Under the pieces are notes generated by a model that did not search any database, was not told the origin of the DNA, and was given only the letters and a program-made list of their open reading frames with translations. Positions 27,747 to 36,422 of a stretch of 64,000 nt of DNA are shown here, piece after piece. A program made the position numbers and the translations under genes. Each line of letters opens with the position of its first letter. The stretch's first letter is position 1. The DNA is from Streptomyces sp. V2I9. Its GTDB lineage: Bacteria; Actinomycetota; Actinomycetes; Streptomycetales; Streptomycetaceae. The stretch lies in NCBI RefSeq assembly GCF_030817475.1, contig NZ_JAUSZJ010000002.1, forward strand, positions 248,001 through 312,000, read 5' to 3'.

Positions 27747-28265
27747 GTGATCAGCGAGCCAAGCAGGCACTGCACGGTGGCGCTCCAGGCCATGCCGTCG
27801 CGGATCGGTCAGGTCCGCAGGATCATCTCGGCGCAACTGCGCTACTGGCATCTCGATCCTCTGATCGACCAGGCGGCCCTGGGCGTCACCGAGCTTCTCA
27901 CCAATGTCCACCGGCACGCACAGCCGGACAAGTCATGCACCGTCGACATCGAGCTGCTGCTCGACCGGCTGACGGTCTCCGTCCACGACCACGATCCGCG
28001 ACTGCCCACGGTGAACGAGGCGGATTCGTTCGCCACGTCGGGCCGGGGTCTGGCTCTGATCGCCGCCGTCAGCGAGAGCTGGGGCGTGCGGCCGGTCGGT
28101 ACGGCGGGGAAGGCCGTCTGGTTCACCCTGTCGGCGACCACCGGCGCCTCGACGCTGCCGCCGCTCGCGGTCTACGGGTCGATGACCGACGGGCCGTTCG
28201 GGTCCGTCCCCATCGCTCCCGACGACCTCTCGTCCCTGCCCGCCCGGTCGGCCGTCGTCGGCTGA
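27747..28265 (+). CDS. RsbW-like ATP-binding protein
   Basis: 172 residues from GTG 27747, with GGGGAG at 27733-27738. It is a single HATPase_c_2 domain: N-box ALGVTELLTNVHRHAQ, G1 box VHDHDPRLP and G2 box TSGRGLALIAAVSESWGV. A 40-residue C-terminal extension (after WFTLSATTG) has no recognised motif. It is a member of the large Streptomyces family of stand-alone anti-sigma-type ATPases. It has no STAS or sigma gene beside it, unlike the homologue at 5792. The 252 bp upstream contain no gene. Confidence 0.88.
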   Translation: MISEPSRHCTVALQAMPSRIGQVRRIISAQLRYWHLDPLIDQAALGVTELLTNVHRHAQPDKSCTVDIELLLDRLTVSVHDHDPRLPTVNEADSFATSGRGLALIAAVSESWGVRPVGTAGKAVWFTLSATTGASTLPPLAVYGSMTDGPFGSVPIAPDDLSSLPARSAVVG

Positions 28266-28350
28266 CCGGGGCGGACGGGAACGGCGCGGCGGCGGGCCGA
28301 GCGGTCGGCGGGGCGCGCTCCTCCCCGTACGGTGCTCGGGGGACAGCCGC

Positions 28351-29565
28351 TCAGGCCAGGGCGCCGAGCGGGTCGTCGAGCACCGGCTGCCAGGCCAGTT
28401 CGGCCGCGCCCACCAGACTGTTGTGCGCCAGCGTGCACGACAGGATCGGTACGCTGCCGCTGCGCCCCCACAGGCTGCGGTCGGCGACGACGGCGCGCAG
28501 CCGCTCCGGATCCGCCTCCAGCAGGTCGCGGTGGAGTCCCCCGAGGATGATCCGGTCCGGGTTGAGGATGTTGACCAGCCCGGCGAGGCCCAGGCCGAGG
28601 CGGTCGATCAGTTCTTCGGCCGCCCGGCGCACGGCGGGGTCGTCGTACTCCGTGCGGAGCAGGTTCCCGGCCTGTTTGAGGAGGGACTCCGCGGGGCCAG
28701 GTTCGCGGCGGGCGGTGGTGAGGAAGGCCAGCGGGTCGGTCTCCACGTCGAGGCAGCCGCGCCCGCCGCAGTGGCAGGGCCCGCCCTCGGGGTTCACCGT
28801 GAGGTGGCCCACCTCCAGCGCCAGTCCGGAACTCCCGCTGTGCAGGCGGCCGTCGAGCACGAGCGCCCCGCCGACGCCCCGGTGGCCGGTGGCCACGCAC
28901 AGGAGGTGCTGGGCGCCCCGGCCCGCGCCGTGGCGGTGCTCGGCCAGCGCGGTGAGGTTGACGTCGTTGCCCGTGAACGCGGGACCGGTGATGCCCGCTT
29001 CGCGTACGCAGGCGGCGAAGATGTCCCGGACCGGAGAGCCGGCGGGCCAGGCGATGTGGAGGGGGTTGAGCGCGGTCCCCTCCGGTTCGGCGACCGCGGA
29101 CGGCACCGCGAGCCCGGCCCCGACGCAGCGCAGACCGCTCTCGCGCAGGAGGGCCGCTCCCGCGCCCACGACTTCGCCGAGCACCTGGGCGGGGTCGGCC
29201 ATCACCGCGACGCACCCCGGCGTGGTGGCGACGATCCGGCCGCCGAGGCCGACGAGCGCGGCCCGGAAGCCGTCGGCGTGCACCTGGGCGGCGAGGACGA
29301 CGGGTCCGGTCTCCAGGACGGAAAGCCGGTGCGAGGGGCGGCCCTGGGAGCCGGCCGCCGAACCGGGGCTGGAGTCGACCCGGATCAGGCCGAGCGCCTC
29401 CAGCTCCGCGGCGACCGCCCCGGCGGTGGCCCGGGTGACGCCGAGTTCGGAGGTGAGGACGGCACGGGTGGGGGCGCGGCCGGTGTGGACCAGTTCCAGC
29501 GCGGGCCCGAGCGCGCTGCGGCCCCTCTCCAACTTCGTCCGGGTGGTCGTCGCCTTGCCGTTCAT
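28351..29565 (-). CDS. ROK-family transcriptional repressor
   Basis: 404 residues from ATG 29565. A winged helix-turn-helix at about 15-75 (LVHTGRAPTRAVLTSELGVT) precedes a ROK domain with VGAGLAVPSAV, GNDVNLTALAEH, ATGHRGVGGALVL and the zinc site EVGHLTVN...CHCGGRGCLD. It is of the NagC/Mlc/XylR type and should respond to a sugar. It is divergent from an MFS transporter, and an AGTTTGT-N11-ACAAACT dyad resembling xyl-type ROK operators covers the start of the transporter gene. Repression of the transporter, relieved by an imported sugar, is the likely logic. Confidence 0.92.
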   Translation of the reverse strand: MNGKATTTRTKLERGRSALGPALELVHTGRAPTRAVLTSELGVTRATAGAVAAELEALGLIRVDSSPGSAAGSQGRPSHRLSVLETGPVVLAAQVHADGFRAALVGLGGRIVATTPGCVAVMADPAQVLGEVVGAGAALLRESGLRCVGAGLAVPSAVAEPEGTALNPLHIAWPAGSPVRDIFAACVREAGITGPAFTGNDVNLTALAEHRHGAGRGAQHLLCVATGHRGVGGALVLDGRLHSGSSGLALEVGHLTVNPEGGPCHCGGRGCLDVETDPLAFLTTARREPGPAESLLKQAGNLLRTEYDDPAVRRAAEELIDRLGLGLAGLVNILNPDRIILGGLHRDLLEADPERLRAVVADRSLWGRSGSVPILSCTLAHNSLVGAAELAWQPVLDDPLGALA

Positions 29566-29750
29566 GGGGGTGAGTCTCCCATGATCCGGACACCCCCCGG
29601 ACGCCCGGACCCGGTGCGGGGAGCCGCTTCCGGCCACGGCCGTACGCTCCGGCCCGCCGTCGCGGCACCGCCTGCCGGGCGGCCTGCGCCCCCGCTCGAA
29701 CGGCCCCCGCCCTGCGGGCCTCGGCCGGGGTCCGCAGGGGTGCGGCGGTG

Positions 29751-29780
29751 TTGCGTCCGCGCTCGGAGCACCCCTATGCT
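29751..29780 (+). promoter_or_regulatory. Promoter of the MFS gene
   Basis: TTGCGT at 29751-29756 and TATGCT at 29775-29780, 18 nt apart, fit the housekeeping sigma pattern. The expected transcription start, about seven bases downstream, coincides with GTG 29787, so the mRNA is probably leaderless. Confidence 0.55.
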
Positions 29781-29781
29781 G

Positions 29782-29806
29782 AGTTTGTGCCGCAACTAAA
29801 CAAACT
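29782..29806. promoter_or_regulatory. Putative ROK operator (AGTTTGT-N11-ACAAACT)
   Basis: Perfect 7-bp inverted arms at 29782-29788 and 29800-29806 overlap the predicted start site and first codons of the MFS gene. The arms match the core of Bacillus xyl operators (AGTTTGT/ACAAACT), which are bound by a ROK repressor. A ROK repressor is encoded divergently next to it. Confidence 0.6.
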
Positions 29807-31013
29807 GCGGACGGCCCTACCGGGGGGACCTGGCGGAGACACCGCCCCACCCTCGTCGGCCCGCCTCCGTACCGCGCTGACCGTGTTCTTCGCCCTCGAC
29901 GGGTTCCTCTTCGCCGGCTGGGTGGTACGCATCCCGGCCATCAAGCAGCAGACCGGCGCCTCCGCCGCCACCCTCGGCCTCGCGCTGCTCGGTGTGTCCG
30001 CCGGAGCGGTCATCACCATGATGCTCACCGGCCGGCTCTGCCGCCGCTTCGGCAGTCACGCCGTCACCGTGGCCTGCGGCGTCCTGCTCCCGCTGAGCAT
30101 CGCACTGCCCGCCCAGACCCACTCGGCACTCTCCCTCGGTCTCGTCCTGCTCGTGTTCGGTGCGGCGTACGGCGGGATGAACGTGGCGATGAACAGCGCC
30201 GCCGTCGACCTGGTCGCCGCCCTGCGCCGGCCGGTGATGCCCAGTTTCCACGCGGCATTCAGCCTGGGCGGCATGGTCGGCGCCGGGCTCGGCGGCCTGG
30301 TCGCGGGCAGCCTGTCCGCCTCCGCCCATCTCTTCGCGCTGGCCGGGATCGGCCTGCTCGTCACGGTCTTCACCGGCCCCTCGCTGCTGCGCAACCGACC
30401 GGCCCCCGCCACCCGCGAGGCCGTCGGCGCGCGGGCACCCCGGCAGCGCCTGTCGCCCCGTGCCCGCAGGATCGTCGCGCTCTTCGGCGTGATCGCGCTC
30501 TGCACGGCGTACGGAGAAGGGGCGTTGGCCGACTGGGGGGCGCTGCACCTGGAACAGGACCTGGGCGCGCACCCGGGGGTCGCCGCCGCCGGGTACGCGG
30601 TGTTCGCCCTGACGATGACGGCGGGCCGACTGACCGGGACACTGCTCCTGGAACGGCTCGGCCAGACCCGCACCCTGGTCCTCGGCGGGGCGACGGCCGC
30701 GGCCGGGATGCTCCTGGGCTCACTGGCTCCGACCACCTGGGCGGCGCTGGCCGGTTTCGCGGTCACCGGACTCGGCCTCGCCAACATCTTCCCCGTCGCG
30801 GTGGGACGTGCGGGCGAACTGGCCGGCCCGAACGGCGTCGCGGCGGCGTCCACCCTCGGCTACGGCGGCATGCTGCTCGGTCCGCCCGCGATCGGGTTCC
30901 TCGCCGACCGGTTCTCCCTGCCGACGGCCCTGACGACGGTCGCCCTGCTGGCGGCCGCAGCGGCGGCCCTGGGCTACGGGGCCCGCAACGCCACGTCGGA
31001 CGCGCGCACCTGA
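29787..31013 (+). CDS. MFS transporter
   Basis: 408 residues, about twelve membrane spans. GTG 29787 begins MPQLNKLRTALPGG; no ribosome binding site precedes it, which agrees with a leaderless mRNA. Span 1 has VFFALDGFLFAGWVVRIPAI, followed by GRLCRRFGSHAVT, the loop 2-3 motif of the superfamily, and GAAYGGMNVAMNSAAVDLVA. It resembles the YbjJ/fucose-permease-like subgroup often found next to ROK regulators. The substrate is probably a sugar or sugar-like compound, inferred from the divergent ROK repressor. Confidence 0.9.
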   Translation: MPQLNKLRTALPGGPGGDTAPPSSARLRTALTVFFALDGFLFAGWVVRIPAIKQQTGASAATLGLALLGVSAGAVITMMLTGRLCRRFGSHAVTVACGVLLPLSIALPAQTHSALSLGLVLLVFGAAYGGMNVAMNSAAVDLVAALRRPVMPSFHAAFSLGGMVGAGLGGLVAGSLSASAHLFALAGIGLLVTVFTGPSLLRNRPAPATREAVGARAPRQRLSPRARRIVALFGVIALCTAYGEGALADWGALHLEQDLGAHPGVAAAGYAVFALTMTAGRLTGTLLLERLGQTRTLVLGGATAAAGMLLGSLAPTTWAALAGFAVTGLGLANIFPVAVGRAGELAGPNGVAAASTLGYGGMLLGPPAIGFLADRFSLPTALTTVALLAAAAAALGYGARNATSDART

Positions 31014-31023
31014 CCACCAGCAC

Positions 31024-31035
31024 GCCCGGCCGGGC
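31024..31035. terminator. Short palindrome after MFS gene
   Basis: GCCCGGCCGGGC, a perfect 12-bp palindrome, lies 10 bp after the MFS stop codon in the 244-bp convergent gap before the TetR gene. The rest of the gap shows no gene. Confidence 0.35.
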
Positions 31036-31257
31036 ACCCGTACGCCCGGCCCATCGAGTAGCCGCACCCGGGTGGAAGCCCGCGCCCCGAGCACCCGACA
31101 GGAGCCCGGCCGACCGAGGAAGCACGTCATGGAACGACCGTCCGGGGCGTCCGACACCCGGACACCGGCGAGGGCCCGCCGCGACGCACGTCCGGCGGGC
31201 TCCCGCCGTTCCCGCACCACTGCGGAGCGACCGCCGGGGGCCGGTGCGGGCTCGCCG

Positions 31258-31959
31258 TCAGCCCGTCTCGACGGCGGGCAGGCCGACCGAGCGGGCCAGT
31301 TCGCCGACGGCCTGGCGGAACAACGGCTCGCGCGCTTCCACGACCCGGTTGAACTGGCCGAACAGTTCGAAGGAGATCAGGCCGAAGATCTGGGCCCAGG
31401 CCGCGACCAGAGCCGCTACGGCGGCCGGGGGTACGTCCGGGGCGAATTCCGCGGCCATCCTCTCCGCGTCGGAACGCAGCTCCGGCGCGAGCAAGGGCAC
31501 GGCGACATCGTCCGCGCGGCACGCGGCGCGGACGATGTCGATGAAGACCAGGCCCACGCGGGAGGCGGGCCCCACGGTGTCCATCGGGGCGGTGTAGCCG
31601 GGAACGGGCGAGCCGAAGATCAGGGCGTACTCATGGGGGTGGGCGAGCGCCCATCCGCGTACGGCGCAGGCCACGGCGATCCAGCGTCCGGTGGGCGGTA
31701 CGGCTTCCGCCCGCTCGGCCGCCTCCTCCGCGGCTGCCCCGATCGCGTCGTACGCGTCGACGATCAAGGCGGTGAGCAGGTCGTCGCGGCTGGGGAAGTA
31801 GCGGTAGAGGGCGGAGGAGACCATGCCGAGCTCGCGGGCCACGGCCCGGAGCGAGAGCTTGGCCGCACCCTCCTCGACGAGCTGCTTCCTGGCCTCGTCC
31901 TTGATGGCGGCCGTCACTTCGACGCGGGCGCGTTCCCTGGCTCCTCGGATGGTGCTCAT
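31258..31959 (-). CDS. TetR/AcrR-family regulator
   Basis: 233 residues from ATG 31959. The N-terminal helix-turn-helix (VTAAIKDEARKQLVEEGAAK, then LSLRAVARELGMVSSALYRY) is followed by a ligand-binding domain of the WHG type (GRWIAVACAVRGWALAHPHE, AAWAQIFGLISFELFGQF). It is divergent from a deazaflavin-dependent reductase gene. The 169 bp between them contain two matching dyads (32016-32036 and 32068-32088) suited to a TetR dimer, so it most likely represses the reductase gene and perhaps itself. Confidence 0.92.
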   Translation of the reverse strand: MSTIRGARERARVEVTAAIKDEARKQLVEEGAAKLSLRAVARELGMVSSALYRYFPSRDDLLTALIVDAYDAIGAAAEEAAERAEAVPPTGRWIAVACAVRGWALAHPHEYALIFGSPVPGYTAPMDTVGPASRVGLVFIDIVRAACRADDVAVPLLAPELRSDAERMAAEFAPDVPPAAVAALVAAWAQIFGLISFELFGQFNRVVEAREPLFRQAVGELARSVGLPAVETG

Positions 31960-32015
31960 GCGATCAGTCTGCCATGCGCACGGAGCACCGACCAGGAACG
32001 AGAACACCAGTCATC

Positions 32016-32036
32016 AGCGAGATCAGTGCTCTTGCT
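32016..32036. promoter_or_regulatory. Putative TetR operator, copy 1
   Basis: AGCGAGA-N7-TCTTGCT, an inverted repeat with six of seven arm positions complementary. It shares 16 of 21 positions with the dyad at 32068 and lies nearer the TetR start. Confidence 0.6.
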
Positions 32037-32067
32037 TTGGGGTCGCCTTCCGTACACACTGATCTCA

Positions 32068-32088
32068 AGCGAGAGCACCGCTCTCGAT
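32068..32088. promoter_or_regulatory. Putative TetR operator, copy 2
   Basis: AGCGAGA-N7-TCTCGAT. Its centre, 32070-32086, is a perfect 7-bp arm dyad (CGAGAGC, three bases, GCTCTCG). It lies 40 bp before the reductase ATG, where a repressor would block transcription. Confidence 0.68.
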
Positions 32089-32128
32089 CTTCTTCACTCG
32101 ACAGCAGCGCTCACACGCGGGAGTCACC

Positions 32129-32584
32129 ATGACGCAGCAGGCGTACTACCTCCGGGCAAGCTCCTCCGCCCGGTGGCTGAACAAGATCGTCGGCCGGCTG
32201 GCCCGGCACGGGCTCAGCCTGATGGGGTCCGCCGAGCTGTCGGTGCGCGGACGCAGGAGCGGGCAACTGCAGCGCGTCCCGGTCAACACTCACGCCTTCG
32301 AGGGCGAGCGGTACCTCGTCTCCGCACGGGGCCATTCCCAGTGGGTGCGCAACATGCGCGTCGCGGGCGGCGGAGAACTGCGGCTGGGGCGCAAGGTCAG
32401 CCGCTTCACGGCTGTGGAGATCGCCGACGACGCGGCGAAGGCCCGGATAGTCCGGGCCTATCTGGAGCGGTGGGGCTGGGAGGTCGACCAGTACTTCCAG
32501 GGGGTCACGGCGAAGTCCACGGACGCCGAGCTGCTGGCCGCCTGCCCGGACCACCCGGTCTTCCGCATCACCGAAACCGCCTGA
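32129..32584 (+). CDS. Deazaflavin (F420)-dependent nitroreductase-family protein
   Basis: 151 residues from ATG 32129. It has the split beta-barrel of the DDN/FDOR-B group: GSAELSVRGRRSGQLQRVPV, then ERYLVSARGHSQWVRNMRVA and GGGELRLGRKVSRFTAVEI. Family members use F420H2 to reduce enones, quinones, menaquinone or xenobiotics. The divergent TetR gene and paired operators suggest induction by a compound it detoxifies. It is convergent with a geranylgeranyl-reductase-type gene, separated by a shared hairpin. Confidence 0.88.
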   Translation: MTQQAYYLRASSSARWLNKIVGRLARHGLSLMGSAELSVRGRRSGQLQRVPVNTHAFEGERYLVSARGHSQWVRNMRVAGGGELRLGRKVSRFTAVEIADDAAKARIVRAYLERWGWEVDQYFQGVTAKSTDAELLAACPDHPVFRITETA

Positions 32585-32624
32585 TCGCGCCCCCGTGCCC
32601 GTGAACAGGCGAGGGGGCGCGATC
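32583..32624. terminator. 12-bp stem bidirectional terminator
   Basis: GATCGCGCCCCC (32583-32594) pairs perfectly with GGGGGCGCGATC (32613-32624). It overlaps the reductase stop codon and ends 13 bp from the stop of the convergent flavoprotein gene. Confidence 0.75.
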
Positions 32625-32637
32625 GTGACGAGAGGGC

Positions 32638-33852
32638 CTAGCGGTCCATCGCGTGCAGTGCTCGCTGCGCCAGCGGGTGCGTACGGACCAGCTCCGCCAG
32701 CGACGTCGTCCCCCGCGTGACCCCGGCGAACGCCTTCCAGGCCGGGCGGAAGCCGGTCAGCACCGCGTGCAGCACACCGGGGCGGCGCTCGAACAGCTTG
32801 AGCATGCGGCGGCCCACGCCCATCTCCACGCCGAGACCGGCCTTGATGGCGAAGGCGTAGTTGAGCGCCTGGCGGCGGGCGTCCACCGCGTCGTGCGACT
32901 CCGCGATCCTGACCGCCCATTCGCCCGCGAGCCGGCCGGAGCGCAGCGCGAAGGAGATGCCCTCGCGGGTCCACGGCTCCAGCAGTCCGGCGGCGTCCCC
33001 GCAGACCACGACCCGGCCGCGGGAGAGCGGGGAGTCGTCGCTGCGGCAGCGGGTGAGGTGGCCGGAGGAGACGGCGGGCTCGAACCCGGCGAGGCCGAGG
33101 CGGGCGATGAAGTCCTCCAGATACCGCTTGGTGCCCGCGCCGTCGCCGCGCGCCGAGATGACGCCGACGGTGAGGGTGTCCCCCTTGGGGAAGACCCAGC
33201 CGTAACTCCCCGGCATCGGACCCCAGTCGATGAGCACCCGGCCCGCCCAGTCCTCCGCGACGGTGGCGGGCACCGGGATCTCGGCCTCCAGGCCGAGGTC
33301 GACCTGGTCGAGCTTCACCCCGACATGCGCTCCTATCCGGCCCGCGCTGCCGTCCGCGCCGACGACCGCCCGCGCGAGCACGGTCTCGCCACCGGCCAGC
33401 ACCACGGCGACCGTTCGCCGGTCGGGGACGGCGGGGCCGTGCTGCTCGACACGTACCACCGACGCCCCGGTGCGCAGTTCGGCCCCGGCCTTCTGCGCCT
33501 CCTCGACCAGACCGGCGTCGAACTCCGGACGGTTGATGAGGCCGAAGAGCATGCGCCGGGAGCGGCGGGTGCGCGCCAGCCTGCCGTTGAGCGAGAAGGT
33601 GACCGCGTGGATGCGGTCCTTCAGGGGCAGTTCGAACCCCGGCGGCAGGGAATCCCGCGAGAATCCGATGATCCCCCCGCCGCAGGTCTTGTAGCGCGGC
33701 AGTTCCGCCTTCTCCAGCAGCAGAACCCTTCGGCCCGCCACGGCTGCCGCGTACGCCGCCGATGCGCCGGCCGGTCCGGCGCCGACGACGACGACATCCC
33801 ACACGGTCGACTCTTCCGGCTCACGTCCGGCGTCTGCGTTCTCGCTGCTCAC
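32638..33852 (-). CDS. Geranylgeranyl reductase family flavoprotein
   Basis: 404 residues from 33852. The N-terminal FAD site VWDVVVVGAGPAGASAAYAA, the RYKTCGGGI motif of geranylgeranyl reductases and the second FAD motif GRVVVCGDAAGLLEPWTREG are all present. Family members reduce isoprenoid double bonds, for example in menaquinone side chains or archaeal-type lipids. In actinobacteria such proteins commonly modify menaquinone. The convergent F420-dependent reductase gene is another possible quinone-related enzyme. The start and length are usual for the family. Confidence 0.88.
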   Translation of the reverse strand: MSSENADAGREPEESTVWDVVVVGAGPAGASAAYAAAVAGRRVLLLEKAELPRYKTCGGGIIGFSRDSLPPGFELPLKDRIHAVTFSLNGRLARTRRSRRMLFGLINRPEFDAGLVEEAQKAGAELRTGASVVRVEQHGPAVPDRRTVAVVLAGGETVLARAVVGADGSAGRIGAHVGVKLDQVDLGLEAEIPVPATVAEDWAGRVLIDWGPMPGSYGWVFPKGDTLTVGVISARGDGAGTKRYLEDFIARLGLAGFEPAVSSGHLTRCRSDDSPLSRGRVVVCGDAAGLLEPWTREGISFALRSGRLAGEWAVRIAESHDAVDARRQALNYAFAIKAGLGVEMGVGRRMLKLFERRPGVLHAVLTGFRPAWKAFAGVTRGTTSLAELVRTHPLAQRALHAMDR

Positions 33853-34047
33853 GATGTGCTTCTGCTCCTGATCCGACCAGTGGCCCCAAGCTGCTCACGG
33901 CATCCTACGGCGCGTTCCGGCCCGGCCCTCCTGTGGGAGGATCGGCCATGATTTCGTCGTACACGCGTCGCCGCCAGGACGGCGCCGCACCCGGACGCGT
34001 ACTCACCGCGCCCTACTCCTAACGTCGCACCCACGAGGAGCGTGCCC

Positions 34048-35412
34048 ATGACCGCCCGTCCGATCCACGAGACCGTCGCCTCGCTGATGCCCCGCGCCCG
34101 GGAGGAGCTGGCCGAGCTGGTGGCGTTCCAGTCGGTGGCGGACCCGGCGGTGTTCCCGAGGAGCGAGTGCGAGGGTGCGGCGAACTGGGTCGCCGACGCG
34201 CTGCGCGCCGAGGGGTTCACGGACGTCGCCCTCCTGGACACCCCCGACGGGACGCAGTCCGTCTACGGGTACCTGCCCGGACCGGCCGGGGCGCCGACCG
34301 TGCTGCTCTACGCCCACTACGACGTGCAGCCGCCGCTGGACGAGTCGGCCTGGATCTCCCCGCCGTTCGAGCTGACCGAGCGCGACGGCCGCTGGTACGG
34401 GCGGGGCGCGGCCGACTGCAAGGGCGGGTTCATCATGCACCTGCTCGCGCTGCGCGCCCTGAAGGCGGACGGTGGCGTCCCGGTCTCGGTGAAGGTGATC
34501 GCCGAGGGCTCCGAGGAGCAGGGCACGGGTGGCCTGGAGCGGTACGCCGAGGCGCACCCGGAGCTGCTCCGCGCGGACACGATCGTCATCGGCGACACCG
34601 GCAACTTCCGGGTCGGGCTGCCGACGGTCACGGCGACGCTGCGCGGGATGACGATGCTGCGGGTCCAGCTCGACACCCTCGAAGGCAACCTGCACTCGGG
34701 GCAGTTCGGCGGCGCGGCCCCGGACGCGCTGGCCGCGATGATCCAGTTGCTGGCCTCGCTGCGCGCCGAGGACGGGACGACCACCGTCGACGGTCTGACC
34801 GGCGACGCCGACTGGGACGGCATCCAGTACCCGGAGGCGGAGTTCCGGCAGGACGCCAAGGTGCTGGACGGGGTGGAGCTGATCGGCACGGGTACGGTCG
34901 CGGACCGGATCTGGGCGCGCCCCGCCGTCACCGTCATCGGCATCGACTGCCCGCCGGTGGTCGGCGCGACGCCGTCCGTGCAGGCGAGCGCGCGGGCGCA
35001 GATCAGCCTGCGGGTGCCGCCGGGCCACGACGCCGCCGAGGCGACGAAGCTGCTCACGGCCCACCTGGAGTCCCACGCCCCCTGGGGGGCTCGGGTGCGG
35101 GTGGAGCAGGTGGGACAGGGCCAGCCGTTCCGGGCCGACATGACCAGCCCGGCCTACACGGCGATGGCCGACGCGATGCGGGACGCCTACCCCGGCCAGG
35201 AGATGCAGTCCTCCGGCATGGGGGGCTCCATCCCGCTCTGCAACACGCTGGCGGGCCTCTACCCCGAGGCGGAGATCCTGCTGATCGGGCTGAGCGAGCC
35301 CGAGGCGCAGATCCACGCGGTGAACGAGAGCGTGTCGCCCGAGGAGTTGGAGCGGATGTCGGTCGCCGAGGCACTGTTCCTGCGGAACTACGCGGAGTCG
35401 AAGCAGGTCTGA
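34048..35412 (+). CDS. M20-family dipeptidase
   Basis: 454 residues from ATG 34048, eight bases after GAGGAG. The metal ligands of the carnosinase-like M20 group are visible: His90 and Asp92 in YAHYDVQPP, Asp123 in RGAADCKGG, catalytic Glu156 and ligand Glu157 in AEGSEEQG, and an aspartate in IGDTGNF. The dimerisation lid domain includes NLHSGQFGGAAPDALAAMIQ. The enzyme hydrolyses dipeptides or related amides with two metal ions in the cytoplasm. The product MGGSIPLCNTL near the C-terminus is normal for the family. It stands divergent from the flavoprotein gene. Confidence 0.92.
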   Translation: MTARPIHETVASLMPRAREELAELVAFQSVADPAVFPRSECEGAANWVADALRAEGFTDVALLDTPDGTQSVYGYLPGPAGAPTVLLYAHYDVQPPLDESAWISPPFELTERDGRWYGRGAADCKGGFIMHLLALRALKADGGVPVSVKVIAEGSEEQGTGGLERYAEAHPELLRADTIVIGDTGNFRVGLPTVTATLRGMTMLRVQLDTLEGNLHSGQFGGAAPDALAAMIQLLASLRAEDGTTTVDGLTGDADWDGIQYPEAEFRQDAKVLDGVELIGTGTVADRIWARPAVTVIGIDCPPVVGATPSVQASARAQISLRVPPGHDAAEATKLLTAHLESHAPWGARVRVEQVGQGQPFRADMTSPAYTAMADAMRDAYPGQEMQSSGMGGSIPLCNTLAGLYPEAEILLIGLSEPEAQIHAVNESVSPEELERMSVAEALFLRNYAESKQV

Positions 35413-35541
35413 GTGCGCTGCGGGGTCCCGCCGCCACATCGCCGGCGTCACGGGCGGCTCCTGGCCCCCGTACGCCGTCGGCGAAGTCGCCGGGAGCGTA
35501 GATCCGTGCGGCGCGCGTCCGGCGCCGCATACGTTCGCCGC

Positions 35542-36228
35542 ATGGATCTCGTCGAGGTACTCCCCCAGGTGCACATGTTCCGCTTCCGGATCGGCCAGGC
35601 GTATCTCTGGCGCGACGGAACGGACCTGACCCTGATCGACGCGGGCGACGTCACATCGGCCGCCGCGATCGAGGACGCGATCCGCGCGCTCGGCCACGAT
35701 CCGGCCGGAATCCGCCGCATCGTCCTCACGCACGGCCACCGCGACCACGTGGGCGCGGCCCGGGAGCTGGCGGACCGGCACGGCGCGGAGATCGTGGCCC
35801 ACACGTTGGACGCCCCGGTGATCCGGGGCGAGCGCCCCGTACCGGAGCCGGACCTGCTGGACTGGGAACGGCCCCTGTGGGAGCACGGGCTGACGTGCCC
35901 CGACGCCCCGCCGACCCGTGTCGACCGCGAGGTGGGCGGCGGCGAGGTGCTGCCGTTCGGCGGTGGGGCGCGGGTGGTCCACGCCCCCGGTCACACTCCG
36001 GGCTCCATCGCGCTCCATCTGCCGCGCCACGGCGTGCTGTTCACCGGGGACACCGTCGCCTTCGCGGAGCGGGTGATGCTCGGCGTGTTCAACGTGGACC
36101 GTGCCGAGGCGCGGTCCACGTTCCGGCGGCTGGCCGCGCTCGCTCCCCGGACCGTCTGCTTCGGTCACGGCGACCCGCTCACCGAGAACGCGGCCGCGGT
36201 GATGGAGGCCGCGGCGCACAGCGCTTGA
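35542..36228 (+). CDS. MBL-fold metallo-hydrolase
   Basis: 228 residues from ATG 35542. The zinc motif THGHRDH (His64, His66, Asp68, His69), the second histidine VHAPGHTPGS, the bridging Asp in FTGDTVAF and the final histidine CFGHGDPL are all present. The sequence matches small generic hydrolases near the glyoxalase II/lactonase group; the substrate is unknown. It follows the dipeptidase by 129 bp and has no close operon partner. No signal peptide is visible, so it is cytoplasmic. Confidence 0.88.
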   Translation: MDLVEVLPQVHMFRFRIGQAYLWRDGTDLTLIDAGDVTSAAAIEDAIRALGHDPAGIRRIVLTHGHRDHVGAARELADRHGAEIVAHTLDAPVIRGERPVPEPDLLDWERPLWEHGLTCPDAPPTRVDREVGGGEVLPFGGGARVVHAPGHTPGSIALHLPRHGVLFTGDTVAFAERVMLGVFNVDRAEARSTFRRLAALAPRTVCFGHGDPLTENAAAVMEAAAHSA

Positions 36229-36422
36229 GGTGCCGGGCGGCGGCGGTCCTGCGGTGCGCCTGCGACGGACGCCGGCCACAGCCGGTCCTCGATGACCGCG
36301 ACGAGGACGGTCGCCTCGTGTCACCGGGGAACACGCCGCGGACCCGGCCCCACGGCCCGCGCCGGCCGGGCACGTCCCGCCGCGGAACTCCGGTACGGAC
36401 AACGGTGATCAGCCGCCGCTCC

